A stretch of DNA of 64,000 nt from Brevibacillus panacihumi W25 (GTDB lineage: Bacteria; Bacillota; Bacilli; Brevibacillales; Brevibacillaceae): the NCBI RefSeq assembly GCF_000503775.1, contig NZ_KI629785.1:929501-993500 (forward strand). The letters run 5' to 3'. Under the pieces are notes generated by a model. The model had not been told where the DNA came from. It worked only from the letters and a program-made list of their open reading frames with translations, and made no database searches. How positions within the stretch are numbered: the stretch's first letter is position 1; every line of letters starts with the position of its first letter. A program made the position numbers and the translations under genes. Below, piece after piece: positions 54,582 to 63,222 of this stretch.

Positions 54582-55715
54582 GTGAGAATCTGTTTTTATT
54601 GCAATCTCATCGAGTTCAAGCCCAAGGGAAATGTCCTGCAGTTCTTCATCATGCTGCGAGCGCTCGATCGAAAATTAGCGCAGCTCAACAGCCGTGAACG
54701 GAAGCGTTACGCTTTCGACTGCGTTCTTCCCTTTTCGTTTCGCAACGGAACCGGCGGATTCCACTTTTCGCATATCCGCTTCCACCAATCGGATGATCCG
54801 ACCCAAACCATCCTCTTGCTCGACCGAAAAAACAAGTATGACTTCATTTTTGTGCGCGGCCGCAATGACGCCCACAAGCTGCTGCAGCATAAGGAATCAC
54901 TGTCGCAAAAACTGCTGTATTTAGCCACTCAATACAATCTGCAGGATCCGTACATCATGGGGCGGACCGATTATCTCTTCCGCAACAGTCGGATGGTATT
55001 TTTCCAGACGGAGCCCAATGCGGAGCGCTATCGCCGCTACCAGCTAAACAAGGGAAGCTACTCGGAGCAGGAGTTAACCCGTAAAATCCAGGTCTTGCCC
55101 CAGTTCGTCGAGCCGAGCCGTCACCCCCTGAAGATGCGCCAGGCGGATAAGCCGCTTCATCTGATCATGGCAGGGGTAATCCGACCGCGCTATGGACTGG
55201 CCGTCGCCGCAAAAGCCATCCAACTCATCCGCAAACATTCCCCCAAGGCGCGTCTGCGTGTGCTCTACCCGTCGATCGTCGGGACGTACAGAAAACGCGC
55301 CGAGCAATTGCTGCGCATGCCCGGAGTCTCTGACCACGGGCAAAAATCAATGTGGAAAACCAAAGAGATGATCGTGGACAGCGGGATCGGTCTCGCGCTT
55401 CTTTACGACCGGACCAGCGATCAGAACCCCTCTCATTCATACTTATCCCGCATCTTGGAGTACATGGCGCTCGGTGTCCCCGTCCTGACTACGCGCACAG
55501 TCGGCAATCTTGCATTGCTGGGAGAAGACTACCCGCTGTTCGTTGAATACGCATTTGATATCCGGGAAAAATACCTGCGGCTTTGCGATCCTCATTACTA
55601 CGAGGAGATGAGTCAATATGTAAAGGAGCGAGGCAAGCGTTTTCTCGCAGAAAATGCGGTAGAGCCTCTATGGGACGCCCTGCATCGGGAATACAGGTTG
55701 GGAACAAAGAAATAA
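54582..55715 (+). CDS. GT-B fold glycosyltransferase
   Basis: GTG start behind AAGGAGAG; 377 residues. The N-terminal Rossmann half starts MRICFYCNLIEFKPKGNVLQ and contains YDFIFVRGRNDAHKLL; the C-terminal half has LHLIMAGVIRPRYGLAVAAK and the nucleotide-sugar site SYLSRILEYMALGVPVLTTR (about 288-307), typical of family 4-like enzymes. It is cytosolic, transferring a sugar to an unknown acceptor. No other polysaccharide genes are near. A spore surface role is possible but is inference. Confidence 0.75.
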   Translation: MRICFYCNLIEFKPKGNVLQFFIMLRALDRKLAQLNSRERKRYAFDCVLPFSFRNGTGGFHFSHIRFHQSDDPTQTILLLDRKNKYDFIFVRGRNDAHKLLQHKESLSQKLLYLATQYNLQDPYIMGRTDYLFRNSRMVFFQTEPNAERYRRYQLNKGSYSEQELTRKIQVLPQFVEPSRHPLKMRQADKPLHLIMAGVIRPRYGLAVAAKAIQLIRKHSPKARLRVLYPSIVGTYRKRAEQLLRMPGVSDHGQKSMWKTKEMIVDSGIGLALLYDRTSDQNPSHSYLSRILEYMALGVPVLTTRTVGNLALLGEDYPLFVEYAFDIREKYLRLCDPHYYEEMSQYVKERGKRFLAENAVEPLWDALHREYRLGTKK

Positions 55716-55726
55716 AGAAAACCAAA

Positions 55727-55774
55727 AAAGCCATCACTGGCATCGATCGCCTTGTCAGTGTTGGCTTCTTTCTT
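55727..55774. terminator. Bidirectional terminator before iclR
   Basis: AAAGCCATCACTG pairs with CAGTGTTGGCTTCTTT, usable by the converging glycosyltransferase and iclR transcripts. Confidence 0.8.
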
Positions 55775-56516
55775 ATCTCATCATTTTCCCCATTCGATAT
55801 GCTGCCTCCAGGATATAAGGAGCGTACTGCTTCATCTTCTCTTGAGTCAACCGGTTGGACGGGCCAGATGCGGCAATCGCAGCGACGAGTTGACCGTTGC
55901 GGTTGAAGATCGGTGCCGCTACGGCAGCGGTTCCCAGTTCCCTTTCCTCCACACTGGTCGCGTAGCCCAACTGGCGGATTTGTTCCAGTTGTTCTTCATA
56001 GGAATCCCGATCTACATAATCTGGCCATTCCAATCCATTGAGGATTTCAGCCGTGACCATCGGGTCGTCATGGGCAACCAGCACCTTGCTGGAAGCTCCG
56101 ACCGTCAATGGCATCCTGGCCCCTACCGGAGCAACCCTGCGAATAGCCTGCTTGCTCTGCACAGCCTGAATGCGGATTCGTTCATAGCCATCGCGCACGT
56201 ACAGGCTGATCGTCTCCTCAACCAGGTCGCGCAATCGTTCCATTTCCGGCAGGAGCATCGTAGCCGGATCATCATTATGGGTGAGATTGGCAGACAATTC
56301 CCATACCCGAAAGCCCAATCGGTACTTTTCTGTCTGCACATCACGAATTAAAAATCCTTTGTTTTCGAGTGTTGCCAGCAAACGATGCACGGTACTTTTG
56401 TGCAAGGATAGACGGGTCGCGATCTCACTTAACCCCAAGTCTGTCGAATCCGTAAAGCAAAGCAGAATCTCCAATGCCCGCTCGACGGCACGCACGTTTG
56501 CTTTTGGTTCTTCCAT
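55773..56516 (-). CDS. IclR family transcriptional regulator
   Basis: A 247-residue regulator. N-terminal winged helix: NVRAVERALEILLCFTDS, LGLSEIATRLSLHKSTVHRL (about 27-46), LATLENKGFLIRD. C-terminal effector domain: SVEERELGTAAVAAPIFNRNGQLVAAIAA (quoted in part) with the typical GxxAVAAPI. IclR proteins control catabolic and glyoxylate-cycle genes by sensing small acids. No target lies beside it, but its own upstream dyad matches the one before aconitase, suggesting it acts there and on itself. Confidence 0.92.
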   Translation of the reverse strand: MEEPKANVRAVERALEILLCFTDSTDLGLSEIATRLSLHKSTVHRLLATLENKGFLIRDVQTEKYRLGFRVWELSANLTHNDDPATMLLPEMERLRDLVEETISLYVRDGYERIRIQAVQSKQAIRRVAPVGARMPLTVGASSKVLVAHDDPMVTAEILNGLEWPDYVDRDSYEEQLEQIRQLGYATSVEERELGTAAVAAPIFNRNGQLVAAIAASGPSNRLTQEKMKQYAPYILEAAYRMGKMMR

Positions 56517-56547
56517 CTGTTACACCTGCTTCCTTTTGTTGCGGTAA

Positions 56548-56564
56548 GTTTCACCTAATGAAAC
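56548..56564. promoter_or_regulatory. Candidate IclR operator
   Basis: GTTTCACCTAATGAAAC lies 32 bp before the iclR start. Its six-base arms equal those of the aconitase dyad, with the same five-base spacing. Confidence 0.6.
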
Positions 56565-56734
56565 GAATGGCTACTTTTCAGTATACGAAAATTTGCACAG
56601 GAGTAAAGAAGAGATTGCAGCGACCAACTTCTTCTATCTATTTTTTCCCAATTGGACACCTCTACAAGCGACATACCGGTCCGTACATACATTAGGAGAA
56701 GTGCATCTAAACAAGGATTGGGGTTGATTTCGAC

Positions 56735-57463
56735 TTGGGTAAAAAAAGTGAATCGAAATGGACCAAGCTTAAAATCATGCGTGCCCGTGCCTCGCTTTCC
56801 GGGGCCCTGCCCCGCACTAGCCTGTTCTCCCGCCGCAGTTTTCTTTCTTTTCTCTCACGCTATTCCAAGGTGATCGCCAAACCTGCCTCGGGGAGCGGCG
56901 GTGCCGGCGTCATTATGATCAAGCAGAAGAAAAAGAATGCGTATCTGGTGCAGCGAGGTGCCAAGCGAAAGACCATTCGCGGCAAACAAAGCACCTACCG
57001 CTATGTACGCAGGAAGCTCGGAACCCGTTATCTGATCCAGAAAAGAATCTCGCTGGCAAAGGTCGGCGGACGTCCCTTCGATGTCCGTGTCATGGTACAA
57101 AAAAGAAACGGTTCTGATTGGAAGGTGACGGGAATGCTGGCAAAAGTGGCTGGCAAGGGATATATCATCACCAATGTCAAGCGCAGCGGGGGCTATGTCC
57201 TGCCGTTATCCACGGCGATTGCGCGCTCCAATATCCCCAACTCTTCCTCTGCCGTAATCAATCGTCTGCGCCGAATTGCCCTGCTTGCTGCCAGAAGCCT
57301 ATCCTCCTATTATACTGCCCAGCGCGTTTTTGGCTTTGACATGGGCATCGATGCAAAAGGAAAGGTCTGGATTATCGAAGCCAATCTGCGTCCGGATATT
57401 ACGCTGTTTGCCAAACTGCGTGACAAGAGCATGTACCATACGATTCGCTCTTATAGAACATAG
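56735..57463 (+). CDS. YheC/YheD-like ATP-grasp protein, short form
   Basis: TTG start with only a weak site upstream, so the start is uncertain; 242 residues. The ATP-grasp half of the YheC/D family is present: SKVIAKPASGSGGAGVIMIK (about 44-63), GRPFDVRVMVQKRNGSDWKV, and VFGFDMGIDAKGKVWIIEAN with RPDITLF at the end. The N-terminal domain seen in the 369-residue relative at 11031-12140 is mostly missing, replaced by a basic segment (about 1-40). Family proteins are linked to the spore coat; the reaction is unknown. Confidence 0.75.
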   Translation: MGKKSESKWTKLKIMRARASLSGALPRTSLFSRRSFLSFLSRYSKVIAKPASGSGGAGVIMIKQKKKNAYLVQRGAKRKTIRGKQSTYRYVRRKLGTRYLIQKRISLAKVGGRPFDVRVMVQKRNGSDWKVTGMLAKVAGKGYIITNVKRSGGYVLPLSTAIARSNIPNSSSAVINRLRRIALLAARSLSSYYTAQRVFGFDMGIDAKGKVWIIEANLRPDITLFAKLRDKSMYHTIRSYRT

Positions 57464-57465
57464 AA

Positions 57466-57505
57466 AGAAAAGCAGTCCTCCCACGCATGGAGAGACTGCT
57501 TTTCT
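57466..57505. terminator. Bidirectional terminator
   Basis: AGAAAAGCAGTC pairs with GACTGCTTTTCT. Confidence 0.9.
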
Positions 57506-57514
57506 GGTGCATGA

Positions 57515-58342
57515 TTAAAAATTGAAATTGTCTGGATCTGGCCCAAAACGTTTATTTTCATTTAGTGCCGCAAGCCGCTCCACATCTTGTGGTTCCAAGG
57601 TAAAATCAAACACGTCTGCATTTTGGCGAATACGCTCAGGCGTGATGGATTTCGGGATCGTCACCACTTTTTGGTCCAGGTCCCAACGAATCACGATTTG
57701 GGCAGGAGATTTGCCGTATTTCTGAGCCAGTTCAGTCAGCAATGGATGATCGAGATTCCCCTGCATCAACGGACTCCAAGCCTCCATCTGGATCTTGTGA
57801 TCACGGCAGTATGTAAGCAGATCTCGTTGTGTCAGCAGCGGATGGAACTCGACCTGATTGACAGCAGGAACGATTTCACTGACCTTGCGAAGCTCCTCCA
57901 GATGGTGAACGTGGAAATTGCTTACGCCAATCGCACGTACATAGCCATCCTTGTACAGCTTCTCCAATGCTCTCCACGTCTCGGTAAATTTGTCTTTCAC
58001 CGGCCAGTGGATCAGGTACAGGTCCAGCGTGTCTACACCGAGCTTTTTCACGCTTGTATTGAAGGCGGCAAGTGTCGACTCATAGCCTTGATCCGAATTC
58101 CACACCTTGGTTGTCAAGAAGAGCTTGTCGCGTGCAATCCCTGACTCGCGAATCGCTTCACCTACGCCCTCTTCATTTTTGTAGATAGCGGCTGTATCGA
58201 TGCTTTCATAGCCGGCTTCAATCGCCGAACGGACGGCATTTTTTACTTCGTCGCCCTCTTTTACCAGATAAACCCCAAGGCCAAGCCATGGCATTTTGAC
58301 TCCATTGTTCAGTTCTGTGCGATCTGTGAGCTTTGTTGTCAT
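57515..58342 (-). CDS. Aldo/keto reductase
   Basis: A 275-residue NADPH-dependent oxidoreductase with GGAGGAG before its ATG. The catalytic tetrad is visible: Asp and Tyr in YESIDTAAIYKNEEGVG (about 46-62), Lys in LFLTTKVWN (about 77), His in YLIHWPVKD (about 108). Cofactor-binding IPKSITPERIRQN is near the C-terminus. It is close to B. subtilis YvgN/YtbE-type enzymes that detoxify methylglyoxal and other aldehydes. It stands alone. Confidence 0.92.
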   Translation of the reverse strand: MTTKLTDRTELNNGVKMPWLGLGVYLVKEGDEVKNAVRSAIEAGYESIDTAAIYKNEEGVGEAIRESGIARDKLFLTTKVWNSDQGYESTLAAFNTSVKKLGVDTLDLYLIHWPVKDKFTETWRALEKLYKDGYVRAIGVSNFHVHHLEELRKVSEIVPAVNQVEFHPLLTQRDLLTYCRDHKIQMEAWSPLMQGNLDHPLLTELAQKYGKSPAQIVIRWDLDQKVVTIPKSITPERIRQNADVFDFTLEPQDVERLAALNENKRFGPDPDNFNF

Positions 58343-58428
58343 ACGATCTCCTCCATTCAGCGTAGAATTGGGATGTTGTCGATGTCAGTGTAGCATACAC
58401 GAGGGGACAGGAAAAGCTGACCAGCACA

Positions 58429-59067
58429 TTAGTACAAGCGGTTTTTATAGCTGTCCATAAGCCCCTCTGCCACTTCCTTCACTGTCAAGTCCGGCAGCTT
58501 GATGTGATCTGCCAGAATTTGCGCTGCGTTGGGTACGTTCTCCTTCGTAGGCCAGGTTTCCGGATTCCACAATCCCGAACGCATAAACGACTTCGCACAG
58601 TGCATATAACACTCCTCTACCTTCACGCCGATGCCGACGAGCGGCCGTTTTTCGTTCACCGCCATCTTCTCCAGAATCTCCTCATCCCGGATGACACAAG
58701 CACGTCCGTTGATGCGAAGCGTCTCCTGCAAGGTCGGAATCAGGAAAATCAGACCAATCTGGGAATTTGCCAGAATGTTGCGAAGCGAATCCATACGTTT
58801 GTTGCCTGGCCGCTCCGGGATGACCAGATGGCGATCATCGACGATATGTACAAAGCCCGGAGCATCTCCGCGCGGGGAAGCGTCGCATCTGCCTGCTTCG
58901 TCAGAGGTCGCAATGACCAGAAATGGTGATTTTGCAATAAAGTCACGGCAATGTTCATCCAGGTGATCAATGCTTTTGTTCTGCACCACGCGACTCGGCT
59001 CTCCGAACATCTCCCTCAACACCGTCTGCTCCGTTACTACATCCCGAAATACTCCGAATCCCTGCAT
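58429..59067 (-). CDS. PPOX-class FMN flavoprotein
   Basis: Start at the ATG at 59067 (AGAGGTG upstream); 212 residues. It is a pyridoxamine 5'-phosphate oxidase-like split-barrel protein of the MSMEG_1061 type: HCRDFIAKSPFLVIATSDEA, RCDASPRGDAPGFVHIVDD, LVIPERPGNKRMDSLRNILA, IGLIFLIPTLQETLRINGRA. These bind FMN or F420 and reduce small molecules, with physiological roles mostly unknown. Residues 140-212 form the extra helical part (CYMHCAKSFMRSGLWNPETW) common to this subgroup. Confidence 0.85.
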   Translation of the reverse strand: MQGFGVFRDVVTEQTVLREMFGEPSRVVQNKSIDHLDEHCRDFIAKSPFLVIATSDEAGRCDASPRGDAPGFVHIVDDRHLVIPERPGNKRMDSLRNILANSQIGLIFLIPTLQETLRINGRACVIRDEEILEKMAVNEKRPLVGIGVKVEECYMHCAKSFMRSGLWNPETWPTKENVPNAAQILADHIKLPDLTVKEVAEGLMDSYKNRLY

Positions 59068-59223
59068 CCTCAACACCTCTTTGTCTTTGCTTTTTTCTTG
59101 TCTGTGACCATCATAGCACAGGAAAGACATGTTTTCCTTTCACTCTCCGCGAAAAAATGGTAATGTTTACCTATTCCTTGCAATAATCAAGATTACAAAC
59201 ACATGAAGGTGGCGCGTTGCCAA

Positions 59224-60138
59224 ATGAGCATGTTCATCAATATCCTTGCATCCATCGTTCTCATTGTCATGCTTGTCTATATCTATAAAAAACGCGAAGA
59301 AAACGAAACAAACCTTGGATTAAAAATCATCGGATATTACCTATTGGGCTCGTTTACTTTTCGCATGAACGAATTTCCTGTTCCCTTAGGCTTTTTAGTC
59401 TTTCTCTTCTTTTTCCGGCCCATTGCGAATCGAACAGCGAAGCACTATTCCGCTTACCTGGGTTTGGCCTTTTTTGTACTGCAATTGATCATTCCAGCAG
59501 TACAGGAGTATTGGTATGAGCGCCCACGTGACATTGCAGCCTCAAGCGCAAATATGTATCAGATATCCTTTTTACAAGACTGGTCCACCATTCGTGATCA
59601 ATTGGACATCGATGAGAATGCCCGCTTGGAGAGGTTTCGAGCGGAATATGAAAAAGACGGCGAGATCATCAGGCTCTCTTATTATGTGGTCGGCCAATCA
59701 GATAACGAATTCATCCGTTATGGCATCGATTATTCATCCGAGACACAGACGTATACTGTTAAGCGCCGCAAAGTTGCCAGAAAATGGATGCAATATGAGC
59801 GCAAAGTATTTGCCTCGAGATTTTTTGAGGTTTTTGATGAGATTCAGGCCCGCAACTTGTCTCCCGAACAATCCTTTGACCGGATAATCTTGAACAGTGA
59901 CGGAGAAAAAGACAAATATGCTATTGAAGATCGGAAAAAGCTTTTGATTATGGGAAAAGAGATCAGAGAGATTACAAACGAGGAACTCCCCGTCGAAGGA
60001 TATATCATCAGCGCTTGCAGTATGGGAACGACTTCTGAAAACACTTCCGGCTATACCAGTTCAACCAGTTGTGAGGATATCGATTACTTTTTTGATGCGC
60101 TGCTAAATAAAGATGAATATGCAGAAAAGGATGTGTAG
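59224..60138 (+). CDS. Unknown membrane protein with cytosolic domain
   Basis: Start set at the ATG at 59224, with AAGGTGG 11 bp before; other ATGs at 59203 and 59230 are possible. About 304 residues. Three hydrophobic segments (about 3-22, 36-70 as a pair, 82-100) are followed by a 200-residue soluble region rich in charged residues, including DGEIIRLSYYVVGQSDNEFI and a Ser/Thr-rich MGTTSENTSGYTSSTSCEDI. I do not recognise a family. GC is a little lower than in the neighbours. A 56-residue membrane gene follows 3 bp after the stop, so the two form a small operon. Confidence 0.65.
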   Translation: MSMFINILASIVLIVMLVYIYKKREENETNLGLKIIGYYLLGSFTFRMNEFPVPLGFLVFLFFFRPIANRTAKHYSAYLGLAFFVLQLIIPAVQEYWYERPRDIAASSANMYQISFLQDWSTIRDQLDIDENARLERFRAEYEKDGEIIRLSYYVVGQSDNEFIRYGIDYSSETQTYTVKRRKVARKWMQYERKVFASRFFEVFDEIQARNLSPEQSFDRIILNSDGEKDKYAIEDRKKLLIMGKEIREITNEELPVEGYIISACSMGTTSENTSGYTSSTSCEDIDYFFDALLNKDEYAEKDV

Positions 60139-60141
60139 GTA

Positions 60142-60312
60142 ATGGAAGGTGGATATGCAGTCGGTTGGGGAACGTTAGCCCTGATTAATGCCGGCTTGGC
60201 CCAGGGAAAGAATGAAAGCGGGCTGCTATGGTTTCTCCTCTCCCTTTTGCTTGGCCCCATTGCTACTTTTATGATTGTCATCTGGGTGAAGTTTCCCAAA
60301 AAGGATCCGTGA
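60142..60312 (+). CDS. Small 56-residue membrane protein
   Basis: ATG 3 bp after the preceding stop, with AAAAGGATG upstream. The product begins MEGGYAVGWGTLALINAGLA, has the turn QGKNESGLLW, then a membrane helix FLLSLLLGPIATFMIVIWV and a basic tail KFPKKDP. Two weakly hydrophobic helices could form a hairpin. The GKNESGLLWFLLSLLLGPI pattern occurs in small phage- and membrane-associated proteins of Bacillales, without known function. It probably works with the membrane protein encoded just before it. Confidence 0.7.
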   Translation: MEGGYAVGWGTLALINAGLAQGKNESGLLWFLLSLLLGPIATFMIVIWVKFPKKDP

Positions 60313-60420
60313 GTGAGAGTGGATGCCGATTCCTTTTTTGATACCTAACGCTCCAGATTGGACGAATCGGACGTCTTGCGCTATTTTTAAGTATAGTCAT
60401 GATAAGGAGGTTTCCGCCCT

Positions 60421-61539
60421 ATGCTCAAAATAGGATCGCACGTATCGTTCTCCGGCAAAGGCTTGCTGAATGCTGCCGAAGAGGCTGCCACCTACGGCTC
60501 GACTACGTTTATGATTTATACGGGTGCCCCGCAGAATCCCCGCCGCAAGCCCATTGAGGATCAATTTATCACCGAAGGCAAAGAAGTCATGGCCAAGATG
60601 GGCGTCGATGAAATTGTGGTACATGCCCCGTACATTATCAATCTGGGGTCGTACAAGGACGATACCTTTGAGCTGGCAGTCCGGTTCCTGCAGGAAGAAA
60701 TCAAGCGAACCGACTACATCGGCGTCAAGAATATCGTGCTTCACCCAGGCGCTTACACGGACAAGGATGCAGAATACGGAATTGCCCGCATCGCCGAAGG
60801 ATTAAACGAGGTACTTGCAGGGGTCAAGCACACTGATGTGAAAATCGCGTTGGAGACCATGGCTGGAAAAGGAACCGAGATCGGTCGCAGCTTCGAGGAA
60901 ATAGCCGCCATTATCGAAAAAGTGGACGACAACAGCAAGCTGTCCGTCTGCATGGACACGTGCCACATTCACGATGCCGGCTATGATATCGTGAACGATT
61001 TCGATGGCGTACTCGAACAGTTTGACCGCATCATCGGCCTGGACCGTCTGGCTGTCGTCCACTTGAATGACAGCAAAAACTTCCGTGGTGCAGGCAAAGA
61101 CCGCCACGCTCCGATTGGTGCCGGACTCATCGGGTTTGATGCGATGAACTACATCGTGAATCATGAGAAAATCCGCCATTTGCCGCTGGTGCTGGAAACG
61201 CCTTGGATCGGGAAAGAAAAAGGCAAGGAACGTCCCATGTACGAAGCAGAAATCGCCCTCTTGCGCGGCGAGGTGGAAGGCAGATTTGGCGAAGAATTCC
61301 TCGATCATGTGGAACGCCTGGACTTCTTCTTCCGCAAGCAGGATGTGTCCAGACGCGACTATGTCGTAGGAGTCTGGGAGCTGCTCAAGAACGACCCGAA
61401 GGCGAAGAAAGCAGATGGCCGCGAGCCGATGGAGCGTCTGTACGATATGGTGAAAGAAGCCAGACTGTTCCCTGATCTTTCGGAAGAACAGATCAACCAT
61501 CGCTTGACTGGCTATTTTGCCTTTCCTGCTTTCACGTAA
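60421..61539 (+). CDS. nfo: Endonuclease IV
   Basis: A 372-residue enzyme with AAGGAGG before its ATG. The AP endonuclease 2 family motifs with metal ligands are present: [85 protein letters not shown] and LVLETPW. It cuts DNA 5' to abasic sites with three zinc ions in base excision repair. The typical enzyme is about 280-300 residues; here residues 300-372 are an extra helical tail ([36 protein letters not shown]). In Bacillus the homolog also protects spore DNA. Confidence 0.93.
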   Translation: MLKIGSHVSFSGKGLLNAAEEAATYGSTTFMIYTGAPQNPRRKPIEDQFITEGKEVMAKMGVDEIVVHAPYIINLGSYKDDTFELAVRFLQEEIKRTDYIGVKNIVLHPGAYTDKDAEYGIARIAEGLNEVLAGVKHTDVKIALETMAGKGTEIGRSFEEIAAIIEKVDDNSKLSVCMDTCHIHDAGYDIVNDFDGVLEQFDRIIGLDRLAVVHLNDSKNFRGAGKDRHAPIGAGLIGFDAMNYIVNHEKIRHLPLVLETPWIGKEKGKERPMYEAEIALLRGEVEGRFGEEFLDHVERLDFFFRKQDVSRRDYVVGVWELLKNDPKAKKADGREPMERLYDMVKEARLFPDLSEEQINHRLTGYFAFPAFT

Positions 61540-61576
61540 GACAATGCCCTCCCCTTGGGTAGGAGGCGGCAATCAA

Positions 61577-61882
61577 ATGGCTTGTACATCCTGCGGTTAT
61601 GAATTTGACCCGAATCAGGTCAATTGGAGATACCATACGGAGAATCTTTACATCATCCTTGCTCCTGTCCATCACGAATCCATTTTCAAGCAAATCGTCG
61701 ACCATTATGTCCGCGAGATAGCAAATGGGCAGGATGATGAGGATGACATCTGGATCATCATCGATGAATACGAACCGGAATACACGCCGTGCAATGAATG
61801 CTGGCTGCAAAATAGGCGCACCAAACACCGGATGGAAAAGCTGTATGGCGAACAGAATATCACCTTTGGCTTTACATTTTAA
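61577..61882 (+). CDS. Small zinc-finger protein of unknown function
   Basis: Start at the ATG at 61577 behind GTAGGAGGCGG; 101 residues. Two cysteine knuckles, CTSCG (3-7) and CNEC (about 73-76), sit at the two ends of an acidic middle (GQDDEDDIWIIIDEYEPEY), so the metal site would bring N- and C-terminal parts together. No family recognised. It lies 38 bp after nfo on the same strand and may share its transcript. Confidence 0.65.
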   Translation: MACTSCGYEFDPNQVNWRYHTENLYIILAPVHHESIFKQIVDHYVREIANGQDDEDDIWIIIDEYEPEYTPCNECWLQNRRTKHRMEKLYGEQNITFGFTF

Positions 61883-61890
61883 ACATATGG

Positions 61891-61928
61891 AAAAGCCGTC
61901 CCCCTTCAAGCAAGGGAGACGGCTTTTC
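61891..61928. terminator. Bidirectional terminator between the zinc-finger gene and hutI
   Basis: AAAAGCCGTC and GACGGCTTTT pair with an inner CCCTT/AAGGG step. Confidence 0.9.
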
Positions 61929-61929
61929 T

Positions 61930-63222
61930 TCATGAATCCCGAAGCGGCTGCAAGCTCCCCTCCGAGACGACGACCCTGCCTTTTTTCAACACCGTATGGA
62001 CGTGATTCACCCCGTAACGGTACTGGAGGGTCATGAAATCCGGCACATCGAATATCGTGATGTCCGCCTGCTTCCCCGGCTCAATGCTGCCGATCTGATC
62101 ACCGCGGCGAATCGCATGTGCGGCATTGATCGTCGCTGCCGTCAGCACCTCAGCAGGGGTCATCCCCATCTTCAGACAGCCGAGATTCATGATCAGGGGC
62201 ATGGAGACGGTAGGAGAAGAACCGGGATTGCAGTCCGTCGATAGGGCAACCGCTACTCCGGCGTCGATCATTCTTCGACCATTGGCAGACTCCGCCATCA
62301 GGAAAAAGGCAGTTCCAGGCAGAAGCACAGCGATCACACCTGCGTCTGCCATCATCTGGATGCCGCGCTCGGACGCCCGCAAGAGATGGTCGGCAGAGAC
62401 GGCCCCGATCTCGGCTGAAAGCTCCGCCCCTTGATACGGCTCGATCTCGTCGGCGTGAATTTTGGGCAAAAGACCATGCTGGCGGCCAGCCTCCAAGATG
62501 CGTCTCGACTGCTCAGGCGTAAACACCCCGCGCTCGCAGAAGACATCGTTGAACTCAGCCAACTGACGGCGCGCTACCTCCGGGATCATCTCCCGGATCA
62601 AAAGATCGACGAAATCATCCGGGCGTTCCCGATATTCCAGCGGGACAGCATGTGCGCCCATAAACGTGCTGACGACATCGGCCGGATGCTTTTCATCCAG
62701 GAGCTTCGCCACTTCCAACTGTTTGATCTCCACATCCAACGACATGCCATAGCCGCTTTTCGCCTCGACGGTTGTGACTCCATGCAGCAAAAACTGGTCG
62801 AGCCGTTTTTTGCTCTCTGTAAACAGCTGTTCTGCCGATGCCTCGCGGGTCGCCCTGGTCGTCGCATGAATGCCTCCGCCGCTGTTCATGATCTCCATGT
62901 AGGTAGCGCCGTTAAGCCTCATATTGAATTCGTTCTGCCTGCTTCCAACGTGAACCAGATGGGTATGGGGATCGATCAGTCCTGGGGTGACCAGCTTCCC
63001 GGAAGCGTCGATGACCAGTGCCTCGCCGCTGCGCTGTCCATACTCTGCCGCGAGCTGGGCATCTGTTCCGACGCGCATGATTTTGCCGTCCTCCAGCCAG
63101 ACGCTGCCATCCTCGATGATCGCCAACTGATTCATCCGTTCTCCGGTCACTGGCGCGTCTGATGTCCCCGCCAGCGTGACAAGCTGCTGCGCATGGCGAA
63201 TCCATATCGGCTGGTGTCTCAT
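61930..63222 (-). CDS. hutI: Imidazolonepropionase
   Basis: Start at the ATG at 63222, overlapping the hutU stop as ATGA and sitting behind GGGGGA; 430 residues. Amidohydrolase-fold metal motif [19 protein letters not shown] (about 79-97), then [60 protein letters not shown] and [20 protein letters not shown] match HutI. It opens imidazolone-5-propionate to N-formimino-glutamate, the third step of histidine degradation. It is translationally coupled to hutU. Confidence 0.97.
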   Translation of the reverse strand: MRHQPIWIRHAQQLVTLAGTSDAPVTGERMNQLAIIEDGSVWLEDGKIMRVGTDAQLAAEYGQRSGEALVIDASGKLVTPGLIDPHTHLVHVGSRQNEFNMRLNGATYMEIMNSGGGIHATTRATREASAEQLFTESKKRLDQFLLHGVTTVEAKSGYGMSLDVEIKQLEVAKLLDEKHPADVVSTFMGAHAVPLEYRERPDDFVDLLIREMIPEVARRQLAEFNDVFCERGVFTPEQSRRILEAGRQHGLLPKIHADEIEPYQGAELSAEIGAVSADHLLRASERGIQMMADAGVIAVLLPGTAFFLMAESANGRRMIDAGVAVALSTDCNPGSSPTVSMPLIMNLGCLKMGMTPAEVLTAATINAAHAIRRGDQIGSIEPGKQADITIFDVPDFMTLQYRYGVNHVHTVLKKGRVVVSEGSLQPLRDS

